A stretch of 44,393 nucleotides of DNA. Source: Jiella soli (GTDB lineage Bacteria > Pseudomonadota > Alphaproteobacteria > Rhizobiales > Rhizobiaceae). Under the pieces are notes generated by a model that saw only the letters and a program-made list of their open reading frames with translations, did no database searches and was not told where the DNA came from. Both the position numbers and the translations under genes were made by a program. Numbering within the stretch: the first letter of the stretch is position 1; each line of letters opens with the position of its first letter. The stretch spans positions 191,848 to 236,240 of the forward strand of contig NZ_JAJAVB010000002.1 of NCBI RefSeq assembly GCF_020615385.1, in the 5' to 3' direction. Shown here one piece after another: positions 24,601-35,264 of this stretch.

Positions 24601-24681
24601 GCGTGATGCTCCTTGGGCGCGGCAGGCGGGAAAGATGCGGGACCGCGAACGGATCTGCCGGCGCGATTTTCCGCCTTGCCA

Positions 24682-24709
24682 ATTATTGCGGGGGCTCTGC
24701 TTCGTCGAG
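24682..24709 (-). promoter_or_regulatory. Possible promoter of the oxidoreductase gene
   Basis: On the minus strand CTCGAC (24709 to 24704) and AATAAT (24687 to 24682) are separated by 16 bp, about 80 bases before the ATG at 24600. Motif-based only. Confidence 0.3.
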
Positions 24710-24805
24710 AGGAATAGACGCAACGAGGCCCCGCGCCAAGGAAAAGGCGTTGGCAATCGCCGTCTCGAGGGCTACCTCCGGCCGAGAACGAGAGGATCCG
24801 AAGCC

Positions 24806-27451
24806 ATGCTGCGCACCGACGACGGCCAGACCATCAAGCTTGCCGACTACCGCCCGAGCGACTTCCTGCTGCACGCGGTCGATATGACGATCCGCCTCTT
24901 TGAGGGGCGGGCCGAGATCGAGACGCATCTTGCCCTGGAGCGCCGGCCGGGCGTCGCCGCGTCCGTGCCGCTGGAACTCGACGGGGACGAATTGTCGCTC
25001 GCCGGCCTGACGCTCGACGGCGCGCCGCTCGATTCTTCAACGTACAAGGCTTCGCCGGACGGCCTCACCGTCTTCTCGGCCCCGGCGAGCGGGCGCTTCA
25101 CGCTGACCGTCGCGACGCGCCTGGTCCCCGAGGAGAACTCCAAGCTGATGGGCCTCTTCCGCTCCAACGGCATCTGGTGCACGCAATGCGAGGCCGAAGG
25201 CTTCCGGCGCATCACCTATTTCCTGGACCGGCCGGACGTGCTCGCGCCGTACCGCGTGAGGGTCGAGGCGGACAAGGCGGCGGCGCCCGTCCTCCTGTCC
25301 AACGGCAATCCGGTGGAAAGCGGCGATCTTCCCGGCGGGCGCCACTTCGCCGTCTGGGACGATCCCTTCAACAAGCCCTCCTACCTTTTCGCCATGGTTG
25401 CCGGCGACCTCGACGCCGTCCACGAGCAGTTCACGACCGCAAGCGGGCGCGCCGTCACGCTCGGCGTCTATACGGAGAAGGGCCGCTCGGCCCAAGCGGC
25501 CTACGCAATGGACGCCTTGAAGCGGTCGATGGTCTGGGACGAGCGGCGGTTCGGGCGCGAATACGATCTCGACGTCTTCAACGTCGTCGCCATCGCCGAC
25601 TTCAATATGGGGGCGATGGAGAACAAGGGCCTCAACGTCTTCAACCACAAATATGTTCTGCTCGACGAGAACATTGCCACCGACTCCGACTATGCCGGCG
25701 TCGAGACCGTCATCGCACACGAATACTTCCACAACTGGACGGGCAACCGCATCACCTGCCGCGACTGGTTCCAGCTCTGCCTGAAGGAGGGGCTGACGGT
25801 CTATCGCGATCAGGAGTTCTCCGCCGACGAGCGCGAGGCGACGGTGCAGCGCATCGGTTCGGTGCGGCGGCTGAAGGCGCATCAGTTTCCCGAGGACCAG
25901 GGGCCGCTGCAGCACCCCGTCCGCCCGGGGGAATACCGCGAGATCAACAATTTCTACACGGCGACCGTCTACGACAAGGGCGCCGAGCTGGTGCGAATGG
26001 TCGCGACCATCCTCGGCCGCGATGGCTTCCGAAAGGGAATGGACCTCTATTTCGATCGGCATGACGGCATGGCCGCGACGATCGAGGAGTTCCTCGCCTG
26101 CTTCACGGACGCAACCGGTACGGATCTGACCCAGTTCGCGCTCTGGTACGCTCAGGCCGGCACCCCGACCCTCTCCGTGTCGCAGTCCTACGATCCGGAG
26201 GCGGACCGGCTGAGCGTCACCCTGAAGCAGGCGCTCGAGCCCGGCGCCGCCGCCACCCAGACGGCACCCATGCATATTCCCGTGCGCTTCGGTCTCGTCG
26301 GGTCGAACGGGCAGGACAAAGAGGCGGTCACGACGTCCGAGGCGGTCGTCGGCGACGTCATCCATCTTCGCGAGCCGGAGACGACGGTGGTCTTCGAGAA
26401 GCTCGGGGACCGGCCTTATCTCTCCGCTCTCCGGGACTTCTCGGCACCGGTGACGTTGAAGCACGAACAGAGCGAGGCCGACCGCCTGGCGCTCGCACGG
26501 CTCGACCCGAACCTCTTCAATCGCTGGCGGATCCTCAACGACCTCGTCGCCGAGGCTCTGACGACGGCCAGCCGCAGCGGTGCAGACGCCACGGCATCTC
26601 CCTTCGCCTCCGAGATCGTCGAGGCGATCCTCGCTTCGGCGAGCGATCAGTCGCTCGAGCCGGCCTTTCGGGCACAGGCGCTTGCGCTTCCCGGCGAAAC
26701 CGACGTCGCCCGCCTCGTCGGTGAGAATGTCGATCCCGACCACATTCACGCGGTGGTCGAGGCCGCCCGGCGCCAGATCGGTGAAAGTGGGGCCCGGCTG
26801 TTCCAGGAGCTGCACGCGGAACTTGCGTCGGACGGGGCATTCTCCCCCGACGCCGCGAGCGCCGGCCAGCGGGCGCTCGCCAATTCCGCCCTCGCCTATC
26901 TGGTCGCCGCGACGGGCGACCCGGCGCCCGCGACCCGGCAGTTCTCCGAGGCGCGCAACATGACCGACCGGCTGAGCGCCCTCTCCCTTCTCCTTCATCA
27001 CTTTCCGAATTCGCCCGATACCATTGCCGCACTCGCCGAATTCTACGAGCGTCACGAGGCCGACGAGCTCGTCCTCGACAAGTGGTTTGCCCTCCAGGCG
27101 ACCATTCCCGATGCTTCGGCGCTCGAACGCGTGGAGACGCTCGCAGCGCATCCGAAATTTACCCTGCGCAACCCCAATCGCGTGCGGGCGCTGATCGGCA
27201 CCTTTGCCGCGGCCAATCAGGTGGCGTTTCACCGGGCCGACGGAGCCGGATATCGCTGGGTCGCAGACCGGCTCGCCGAGATCGACCGGATCAACCCGCA
27301 GATCTCGGCGCGAATCGCCACGACCTTCCGAGCCTGGCGCAGCCTTGAACCCGTCCGGCGCGACTACGCCCGGAAAGTGCTACGCCAACTTGTTGATCTT
27401 GAACACTTATCAAAGGATCTTCGAGATATTGTGGAGCGCTCGTTGCGTTAG
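24806..27451 (+). CDS. pepN: Aminopeptidase N, M1 family
   Basis: An 881-residue zinc aminopeptidase that removes N-terminal residues from peptides in the cytoplasm. The exopeptidase motif GAMEN is at 269-273 and the zinc motif HEYFH at 305-309, with the third ligand Glu in LKEGLTVYRDQEFS. The domain order fits the E. coli PepN type: beta-saddle, thermolysin-like catalytic domain, beta-sandwich (about 450-550) and a helical C-terminal domain. The start at 24806 has GAGGATCC upstream and matches family N-termini (IKLADYRPSDFLL). Length is normal. It is divergent from the oxidoreductase gene and followed, 132 bp on, by pleC. Confidence 0.96.
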   Translation: MLRTDDGQTIKLADYRPSDFLLHAVDMTIRLFEGRAEIETHLALERRPGVAASVPLELDGDELSLAGLTLDGAPLDSSTYKASPDGLTVFSAPASGRFTLTVATRLVPEENSKLMGLFRSNGIWCTQCEAEGFRRITYFLDRPDVLAPYRVRVEADKAAAPVLLSNGNPVESGDLPGGRHFAVWDDPFNKPSYLFAMVAGDLDAVHEQFTTASGRAVTLGVYTEKGRSAQAAYAMDALKRSMVWDERRFGREYDLDVFNVVAIADFNMGAMENKGLNVFNHKYVLLDENIATDSDYAGVETVIAHEYFHNWTGNRITCRDWFQLCLKEGLTVYRDQEFSADEREATVQRIGSVRRLKAHQFPEDQGPLQHPVRPGEYREINNFYTATVYDKGAELVRMVATILGRDGFRKGMDLYFDRHDGMAATIEEFLACFTDATGTDLTQFALWYAQAGTPTLSVSQSYDPEADRLSVTLKQALEPGAAATQTAPMHIPVRFGLVGSNGQDKEAVTTSEAVVGDVIHLREPETTVVFEKLGDRPYLSALRDFSAPVTLKHEQSEADRLALARLDPNLFNRWRILNDLVAEALTTASRSGADATASPFASEIVEAILASASDQSLEPAFRAQALALPGETDVARLVGENVDPDHIHAVVEAARRQIGESGARLFQELHAELASDGAFSPDAASAGQRALANSALAYLVAATGDPAPATRQFSEARNMTDRLSALSLLLHHFPNSPDTIAALAEFYERHEADELVLDKWFALQATIPDASALERVETLAAHPKFTLRNPNRVRALIGTFAAANQVAFHRADGAGYRWVADRLAEIDRINPQISARIATTFRAWRSLEPVRRDYARKVLRQLVDLEHLSKDLRDIVERSLR

Positions 27452-27583
27452 CGACTCATGTTCTTGATTTGTTGACACCTGCCATAATTGCACTCTGGAC
27501 AAGCTGATTCGCGTCTGATCAATTGGCAGTGATTCGGGGGTGCGGCGTACCGAATCTGAGATGCGGCAAACGAGGGGTATGGC

Positions 27584-29908
<2,325 letters not shown>

Positions 29909-29975
29909 CCCGGAAGGTCCCTGAAACAGAGACCGGGCCGAAGAAGTTCGCCTGGATTTCCGGAGTGGCCTCGTT

Positions 29976-32963
29976 TCAGGCGGGCATCTCCGGTTCATTC
30001 TGCGAGGGTGCCGGCAACAGGACCTCGAAGGCCTGCCTGACACGTGAGGCCGTCTCGGCGAGGCGGGGCTCCAGTTCTTCGGCTCCGTCCAACCCGAGCG
30101 CCGAGGCCAGTCGATCGGCCAGCCCCTCGGGAATGTCGTCGCGGCGGGCGACATCGGCCGGGCCGAGGCGCAGGATCTGGATGACACGGGTGAAGTCGCG
30201 CATCGCCGCGGTGAGCAAGTCGGCAAAGCCCTGATGCCCCCCGAAATCGGTCGCCGACAGGACCGTATCGGTTGGAGCGCCGATGAGGCCGAGATCCGCC
30301 CGCCCGGTCAGGAGCGCCCATTGGGCGATGAATTCGAGGTCGATGAGACCGCCTGACAGGCGCTTCACATCGAGCGGACCCCTCGCCGGCTTGCTCTTCT
30401 CGATGCGCAGCCGCATGTCCGCGACATCCTGCCCGATCGCCGGATCTGACTGCCGTTCTGCGAGAACACTCTCGATCATCGCCGCGATCTCGTCGCACAG
30501 CCCGGTGTCGCCAGCGAACGCCCGCGAACGCGACAGCGCCATGCGCTCCCAGGTCCAGGCCTCGGTGCGCTGATAACGCGCGAATGACTCGACATGGGTA
30601 GCCAGCGGACCCTTGTTGCCGGAGGGCCGCAGCCGGAAATCGACGTCGTAGAGCACCCCCTCCTTCATCGGCGCCGTCAGCGCGGCGATGAGGCGCTGCG
30701 TCAGCCGGGTAAAATAGACGGGGGGAGGCAGCCGCTTCTCGCCGTCCGATTCCTCGGCATTCTCGTCGTGGTCGTAGAGGAGGATCAGGTCGACGTCCGA
30801 ACCGGCGGTCAGTTCGCAGCTGCCGAGACGGCCCATGCCGAGCAGCGCGATCCGCGCGCCCGCGACCTCGCCGTGCCGGTCGGAAAACTCCTGCATGACT
30901 GCCGCAAGCGTCGCATCGAGAACGACGTCGGCGAGACCGCTGAAGGCGGATCCCGCCTCGTCGGCGGCGATAACGCCGGACAGCATGCGGGCTCCGATCA
31001 GGAAGCGCTGCTCGGAGGCAAAGAGCCGCAGCCTCGCCAGCTTATCCTCGTAATCCGCTGCGTCGGCCAGGAAGGCCGAAAGACGCTCGGCGACCAGCCC
31101 ACGTCCAGGGACCTCGCCCAGGAAGGCGGGATCCAGCATCGCGTCGAAGACGTGGGGCCGGGCGGCGATCGTCTCGCGGAGCGCGGGAGCCGCGGTGATG
31201 ATCACCGCGAGGAGTTCGAGTATCCTCGGATTGGACGCGATCAGGGCGAAGAACTGGACGCCGGCTGGGAGGCCGGCAAGGAACCGGTCGAATGCGGCAA
31301 GAGCGCCGTCCGGATCGCGCGCGCCGGCAAAGGCCGACAGGAGCATCGGCAGAACGCCGGACAGACGCTCGCGCGCCGCCGCAGACTGCGTCGCCCGGTA
31401 ACGGCCATAGCCCCAGGAGCGGACGATCCGCGCGATATCCTCGGGCCGCTGGTAGCCGAGTTCGGCAAGCCGTTCCAACGCGGACCGGTCCTCTTCGCTC
31501 TCCAGAAGGCGCAGCAGCGCGGACGAGCCGTCGGAGGGCTCGTCCCGTCGACGCCGCCCGTCGTTGAAGAGCTTGGCGAAGTGGCCGTCCACCCGGCCGA
31601 GATGAAACAGCAGCGCCTCTGCGAAGGCGTCGCGATCGGCAAAGCCGGCAAGCCGCGCGACCGGCTCCAGCCGATCCGGCTCCTCGGGAAGCGTGTGGCT
31701 TTGCTCGTCGTCGACCATCTGGATCGCATGCTCGACGCGGCGCAGGAACCAGTAGTCCTGGGTGAGTTCGTCCCTTGTGGCTTCCGTGACCCAGCTGCCG
31801 GCCGCAAGCTCGCGCAGCGCCTCCTCCGTCCGACGCTGGCGCAGCCGCGGAGCCCGGCCGCCGGCGATGAGCTGCTGGGTCTGCGCGAAGAACTCCACCT
31901 CGCGGATGCCGCCTCGACCGAGCTTGACATTGTGGCCGGCGACACCGACCGCGTCGAAGCCGCGATGCCGGTCGATCCTGAGTTTCATATCCTGGATGTC
32001 GGCGATCGCCGCGAAGTCGAGATAGCGGCGCCAGACGAAGGGCGAGAGTTCCTCGAGAAAGGCCTCGCCCGCAGCCAGGTCGCCGGCGACCGGGCGCGCC
32101 TTGATCATCGCCGCGCGCTCCCAGTTGCGGCCGTTTCCCTCGTAATAGGTGAGCGCCATCTCGACGGGGATGGCGAGCGGCATCGCGCCGGGATCGGGCC
32201 GCAGCCGCAGATCCGTGCGGAAGACGTAGCCCTCGCCGGTCCGCTCGCCGACGATCCGGACGAAGCGCCGCACGAGGCGCGACAGCGTCTCGACTGCCTC
32301 CATGGCGTCCGGCACGAGGCCGGCGTCCGGATCGAACAGGACGATCAGGTCGATGTCGCTCGAATAGTTGAGTTCGCGGGCACCGAGCTTGCCCATGCCG
32401 AGGACGAAGAGGCCGCAGCCCGTCTCCGGCTCCTCCGGCTTCGGCAGTACGATCTTGCCGCTGCGATGCGCTTCGACAAGGCAGAAGCGCAGGGCGGCGC
32501 GCACGGCGCCTTCGGCAAGATCCGACAGGCGCGCCGTCGTCTCGGCCGGCGTCGCTTCGCCGAAAATGTCGCAGAGCGCGATCAGGAGAGAGACCTCGCG
32601 CTTGACGGTCCGAAGCCGCGCCATCAACGCGCTCTCTCCCTGCCCCTCCTCGGGCAGGGCCTGGAGATCCGCGATGCGCGCCGCGATGAGATCCTGCGCG
32701 GACGCCGACAGGAGCGCCTCCAGCCATTCAGGATGCTGGAGCAAGCCGCCCCGCAGATGCGGAGACAGGTCCATCACCGCCTTCAGCCGGTCAATCTGCG
32801 GCCCACCATCGTCCAGAACCGGCAGGAGCGCGTCGCATCCTGCAGCCTCGGCGGCGCGGCGAAGATCGGCGAGCCAACCCTCCGCCCGTTGCGGATCGAT
32901 CGGCTCCGGCCGCAGATTGCCGCCGATCCTCAAACCTTCTCGCGGAGCTTCAGCTTTGACCAT
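29976..32963 (-). CDS. glnE: Bifunctional glutamine synthetase adenylyltransferase/adenylyl-removing enzyme
   Basis: A 995-residue cytoplasmic enzyme that adds AMP to, or removes it from, glutamine synthetase in response to nitrogen status through PII. Two nucleotidyltransferase domains are visible: the N-terminal removase with GMGKLGARELNYSSDIDLIV near residue 189, and the C-terminal transferase with GMGRLGSCELTAGSDVDLIL near residue 709. Each is followed by a GlnD-PII-like helical domain (FDFRLRPSG-type arginines: RTDLRLRPDPG and DFRLRPSGNKG). The ATG at 32963 overlaps the last 14 bases of the upstream histidine kinase gene, so the two are co-transcribed. An in-frame ATG at 33029 would extend it. 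It converges with pleC; the 67-bp gap holds a hairpin without a T run. Confidence 0.96.
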   Translation of the reverse strand: MVKAEAPREGLRIGGNLRPEPIDPQRAEGWLADLRRAAEAAGCDALLPVLDDGGPQIDRLKAVMDLSPHLRGGLLQHPEWLEALLSASAQDLIAARIADLQALPEEGQGESALMARLRTVKREVSLLIALCDIFGEATPAETTARLSDLAEGAVRAALRFCLVEAHRSGKIVLPKPEEPETGCGLFVLGMGKLGARELNYSSDIDLIVLFDPDAGLVPDAMEAVETLSRLVRRFVRIVGERTGEGYVFRTDLRLRPDPGAMPLAIPVEMALTYYEGNGRNWERAAMIKARPVAGDLAAGEAFLEELSPFVWRRYLDFAAIADIQDMKLRIDRHRGFDAVGVAGHNVKLGRGGIREVEFFAQTQQLIAGGRAPRLRQRRTEEALRELAAGSWVTEATRDELTQDYWFLRRVEHAIQMVDDEQSHTLPEEPDRLEPVARLAGFADRDAFAEALLFHLGRVDGHFAKLFNDGRRRRDEPSDGSSALLRLLESEEDRSALERLAELGYQRPEDIARIVRSWGYGRYRATQSAAARERLSGVLPMLLSAFAGARDPDGALAAFDRFLAGLPAGVQFFALIASNPRILELLAVIITAAPALRETIAARPHVFDAMLDPAFLGEVPGRGLVAERLSAFLADAADYEDKLARLRLFASEQRFLIGARMLSGVIAADEAGSAFSGLADVVLDATLAAVMQEFSDRHGEVAGARIALLGMGRLGSCELTAGSDVDLILLYDHDENAEESDGEKRLPPPVYFTRLTQRLIAALTAPMKEGVLYDVDFRLRPSGNKGPLATHVESFARYQRTEAWTWERMALSRSRAFAGDTGLCDEIAAMIESVLAERQSDPAIGQDVADMRLRIEKSKPARGPLDVKRLSGGLIDLEFIAQWALLTGRADLGLIGAPTDTVLSATDFGGHQGFADLLTAAMRDFTRVIQILRLGPADVARRDDIPEGLADRLASALGLDGAEELEPRLAETASRVRQAFEVLLPAPSQNEPEMPA

Positions 32964-34365
32964 CCGGACGCGTGGTGTCCTCCCGTGGAAATTCCAGGAC
33001 AACTCTAAGCCCGGGATCGGCATCCTCAAGTCTCAGCTGTCCGCCATGCACCTGCGCGATCGCCTGGACCAGCGACAGGCCGAGGCCTGAGCCGGGCATC
33101 GAGCGGCTCTGGTCGAGCCGGAAGAAACGTTCGAGAACGCGGCCATGCATCTCGGCGGGAATGCCGGGACCGTCGTCTTCGACGGACAGCCACCAACGCC
33201 GTTCGTCGGCTGCAAGCGCAACCGCGATCCGTGCAGGCCGGCCGGTGCCGCCGGCGTATTTCAGGGCGTTGTCGACGAGATTGGAGAGCGCCTGGGCGAT
33301 AAGCTCGCGGCTCGCCAGGACCTTGAGACTCGTGGGCGCGTCGACGAGGAGCGCGGCGCCCGCCTCCTCCGCCAGCGGCTCGTACAGCTCGGCGAGATCG
33401 GCAACGATCGCGGCGATGTCGACCTCGGCCTTCAGCACCGCGTGCGAGCCGGCCTCGACCCGCGAAATCATCAACAGGGCATCGAAGGTGCGGATCATCT
33501 GGTCGGCCTCGCCGATCATCCCCTCGAGCGCGGAACGGGTCGTCGCCGTGTCGGCCGGCCCGGCAAGCGCCTCCTCGGCGCGGTTGCGCAGGCGCGTGAG
33601 CGGCGTCTTCAGATCATGGGCGATGTTGTCGGAGACCTGCTGCAGCCCCTCCTGCAACAGCGCTACGCGGGCGAGAAGGATGTTGAGGTTCTCCGACAGG
33701 CGGTCGAATTCGTCGCCGGCTCCCGTCACCGGCAACCTTTCGGTCAGATCGCCCGAGAGGATGCGCGCGCTCGAGACCGACATGCGGTCGAGCCGCTGCA
33801 GCGCGCGCCGTCCGATAAAGAGCCAGGCAAGCACGGCCGCCGCTCCCATCAGCGCGAGCGCCAGGATCAGCGCGCTCTGGACGACCGAACGGAACCGCAC
33901 CTGCTCGGTCTGGTCCCGGCCGACCAGGATGCGCATGCCGTTCGGCAGCGCCACGACGTCCGCGATCGCGATGTGGTAGCGGTCCCTGGCATCGGTCGTG
34001 AAGCGCTCGTAGGCGAAGGCCTCCGGAGTGAAGCCCTCGTCGTCGAGGACCCCCGCCTGCAGGCTCTCGACATTGCCGGCGATGATTCGGCCAGTCGCGT
34101 CGGTGGCGAGATAGAGCGAGGCGCCCGGCTGGCGCGCGCGCCGGTCGATGGTGCGCACGAGGCCGATGATGCCGGAGGACTGGTAGATCTGCGCCAGCTC
34201 GGCGATCTCATCCTGGATCGCATTCCGGCTCTGGCTTTCCAGGAGGTTGGAGGCGGTCGCCGTGACGTAGACGACGAGGACGACGGCGCAGATCGCAAAG
34301 AGGAGGAAATAAAGCGCCGACAGACGGACGGCCGTCATGCGCATCAGCGCCTTCAGTCGCTCCAT
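32950..34365 (-). CDS. Two-component sensor histidine kinase (OmpR-type partner)
   Basis: A 471-residue inner-membrane sensor kinase with helices at about 13-34 and 167-190 around a periplasmic sensor of about 130 residues, a HAMP linker (about 190-243), HisKA with H250 in NIAHDLKTPLTRLR, and HATPase_c (NLVDNALKY, EDDGPGIP, GSGLGLSLVQAI). It belongs with the response regulator 32 bp upstream. From memory, rhizobia carry this regulator-kinase pair between degP and glnE, so it is likely an envelope- or stress-sensing system; the signal is not known from sequence. Its 3' end overlaps glnE by 14 bases. Confidence 0.93.
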   Translation of the reverse strand: MERLKALMRMTAVRLSALYFLLFAICAVVLVVYVTATASNLLESQSRNAIQDEIAELAQIYQSSGIIGLVRTIDRRARQPGASLYLATDATGRIIAGNVESLQAGVLDDEGFTPEAFAYERFTTDARDRYHIAIADVVALPNGMRILVGRDQTEQVRFRSVVQSALILALALMGAAAVLAWLFIGRRALQRLDRMSVSSARILSGDLTERLPVTGAGDEFDRLSENLNILLARVALLQEGLQQVSDNIAHDLKTPLTRLRNRAEEALAGPADTATTRSALEGMIGEADQMIRTFDALLMISRVEAGSHAVLKAEVDIAAIVADLAELYEPLAEEAGAALLVDAPTSLKVLASRELIAQALSNLVDNALKYAGGTGRPARIAVALAADERRWWLSVEDDGPGIPAEMHGRVLERFFRLDQSRSMPGSGLGLSLVQAIAQVHGGQLRLEDADPGLRVVLEFPREDTTRPDGQS

Positions 34366-34397
34366 GTCGGGGACCTATCCGAAATTCTTACAGCCTC

Positions 34398-35114
34398 TCA
34401 GTCGTCTGCGCGCATGATGTAGCCCGACCCGCGCACGGTGTGCAGCAGCGGCTTGTCGAAGTCGCGCTCGATCTTGGAGCGCAGACGCGAGATGTGGACG
34501 TCGATGACGTTGGTCTGCGGATCGAAGTGATAATCCCAGACATTCTCGAGCAGCATGGTGCGGGTCACCACCTGGTTCGCATGCTTCATGAGATATTCGA
34601 GCAGGCGGAACTCGCGCGGCTGCAGGACGATCTGCTTGCCGGCGCGGCGCACCTCGTGGGACAGGCGGTCGAGCTCGAGATCGCCGACCCGGTAGCTCGT
34701 CTCCACGTCCTTGCCGATGCGGCGGCGGCCGAGCACCTCGATCCGTGCCAGGAGTTCGGAAAAGGCGAAGGGCTTGGACAGATAGTCGTCACCGCCGGCT
34801 CGCAGACCCTTGACCCGGTCGTCGACCTGGCCGAGCGCCGACAGGATCAAGGCCGGTGTCTCGTTCTTCTGCTCGCGCAGGCTGGCGATGACCGACAGGC
34901 CGTCGCGCCGCGGCAGCATGCGGTCGACGATCAGGACGTCGTAGGAACGGCTTTCGGCCATATGCAGGCCGTCGTCGCCGTTCTCCGCATGCTCGGCGAC
35001 ATGTCCGGCCTCGCGCAGCGCCTTCACCAGATAGGCGGCGGCCTCGCGATCGTCTTCGATGATCAATATGCGCATGGACCCCGTCGAGGGTTGGACGGCC
35101 GCGGTTACGGACAT
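34398..35114 (-). CDS. OmpR-family response regulator
   Basis: A 238-residue response regulator. The receiver domain starts RILIIEDDREAA, with the phosphoryl acceptor D64 in VLIVDRMLPRRDG and the lysine in YLSKPFAF. The winged-helix DNA-binding domain covers about 145-235 (LQPREFRLLEYLMKHANQVV, VDVHISRLRSKIE, VRGSGYIMR). The start at 35114 (MSVTAAVQPSTGS) is preferred to the internal ATG at 35075 because AGGAAG stands 6 bases upstream, whereas 35075 has only a weak site. It lies between degP (150 bp upstream) and its kinase. A likely target is the neighbouring degP, but that is inference. Confidence 0.93.
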   Translation of the reverse strand: MSVTAAVQPSTGSMRILIIEDDREAAAYLVKALREAGHVAEHAENGDDGLHMAESRSYDVLIVDRMLPRRDGLSVIASLREQKNETPALILSALGQVDDRVKGLRAGGDDYLSKPFAFSELLARIEVLGRRRIGKDVETSYRVGDLELDRLSHEVRRAGKQIVLQPREFRLLEYLMKHANQVVTRTMLLENVWDYHFDPQTNVIDVHISRLRSKIERDFDKPLLHTVRGSGYIMRADD

Positions 35115-35189
35115 GATCGTCTTCCTAGATCGGTGATTCGGAGGAAAAAGGCAAAGTGCGGGAGCTCGGCGGTCCGGCAGCGCCACAAG

Positions 35190-35238
35190 CCGGCCGTCGG
35201 CGGCCGGTCGAAGGGGCGGGACATGTCGGCCCCGCCCC
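35190..35238 (-). terminator. Paired hairpins downstream of degP
   Basis: Two strong inverted repeats lie just past the degP stop on the minus strand: GGGGCGGG with CCCGCCCC (35213-35220 with 35231-35238), then CCGGCC with GGCCGG (35190-35195 with 35202-35207). Neither is followed by a long T run. They may end the degP transcript or protect its 3' end while allowing some read-through to the response regulator. Confidence 0.4.
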
Positions 35239-35264
35239 GATCGTTCAGGCTTGGCAGGAGCCGA

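Noticed and set aside
22156-24606. An 816-residue plus-strand frame opposite the molybdopterin oxidoreductase.
   Set aside because: The minus-strand protein has clear XDH family motifs, while the plus frame has no recognisable domain.
29909-29975. Bidirectional terminator between pleC and glnE (GGTC-C-CTG-AAA-CAG-A-GACC).
   Set aside because: The stem has a mismatch and no T run on either strand; too weak to list as a terminator.
30594-33008. An 804-residue plus-strand frame opposite glnE.
   Set aside because: Both nucleotidyltransferase motifs of GlnE are on the minus strand; the plus frame is a long GC-driven shadow.
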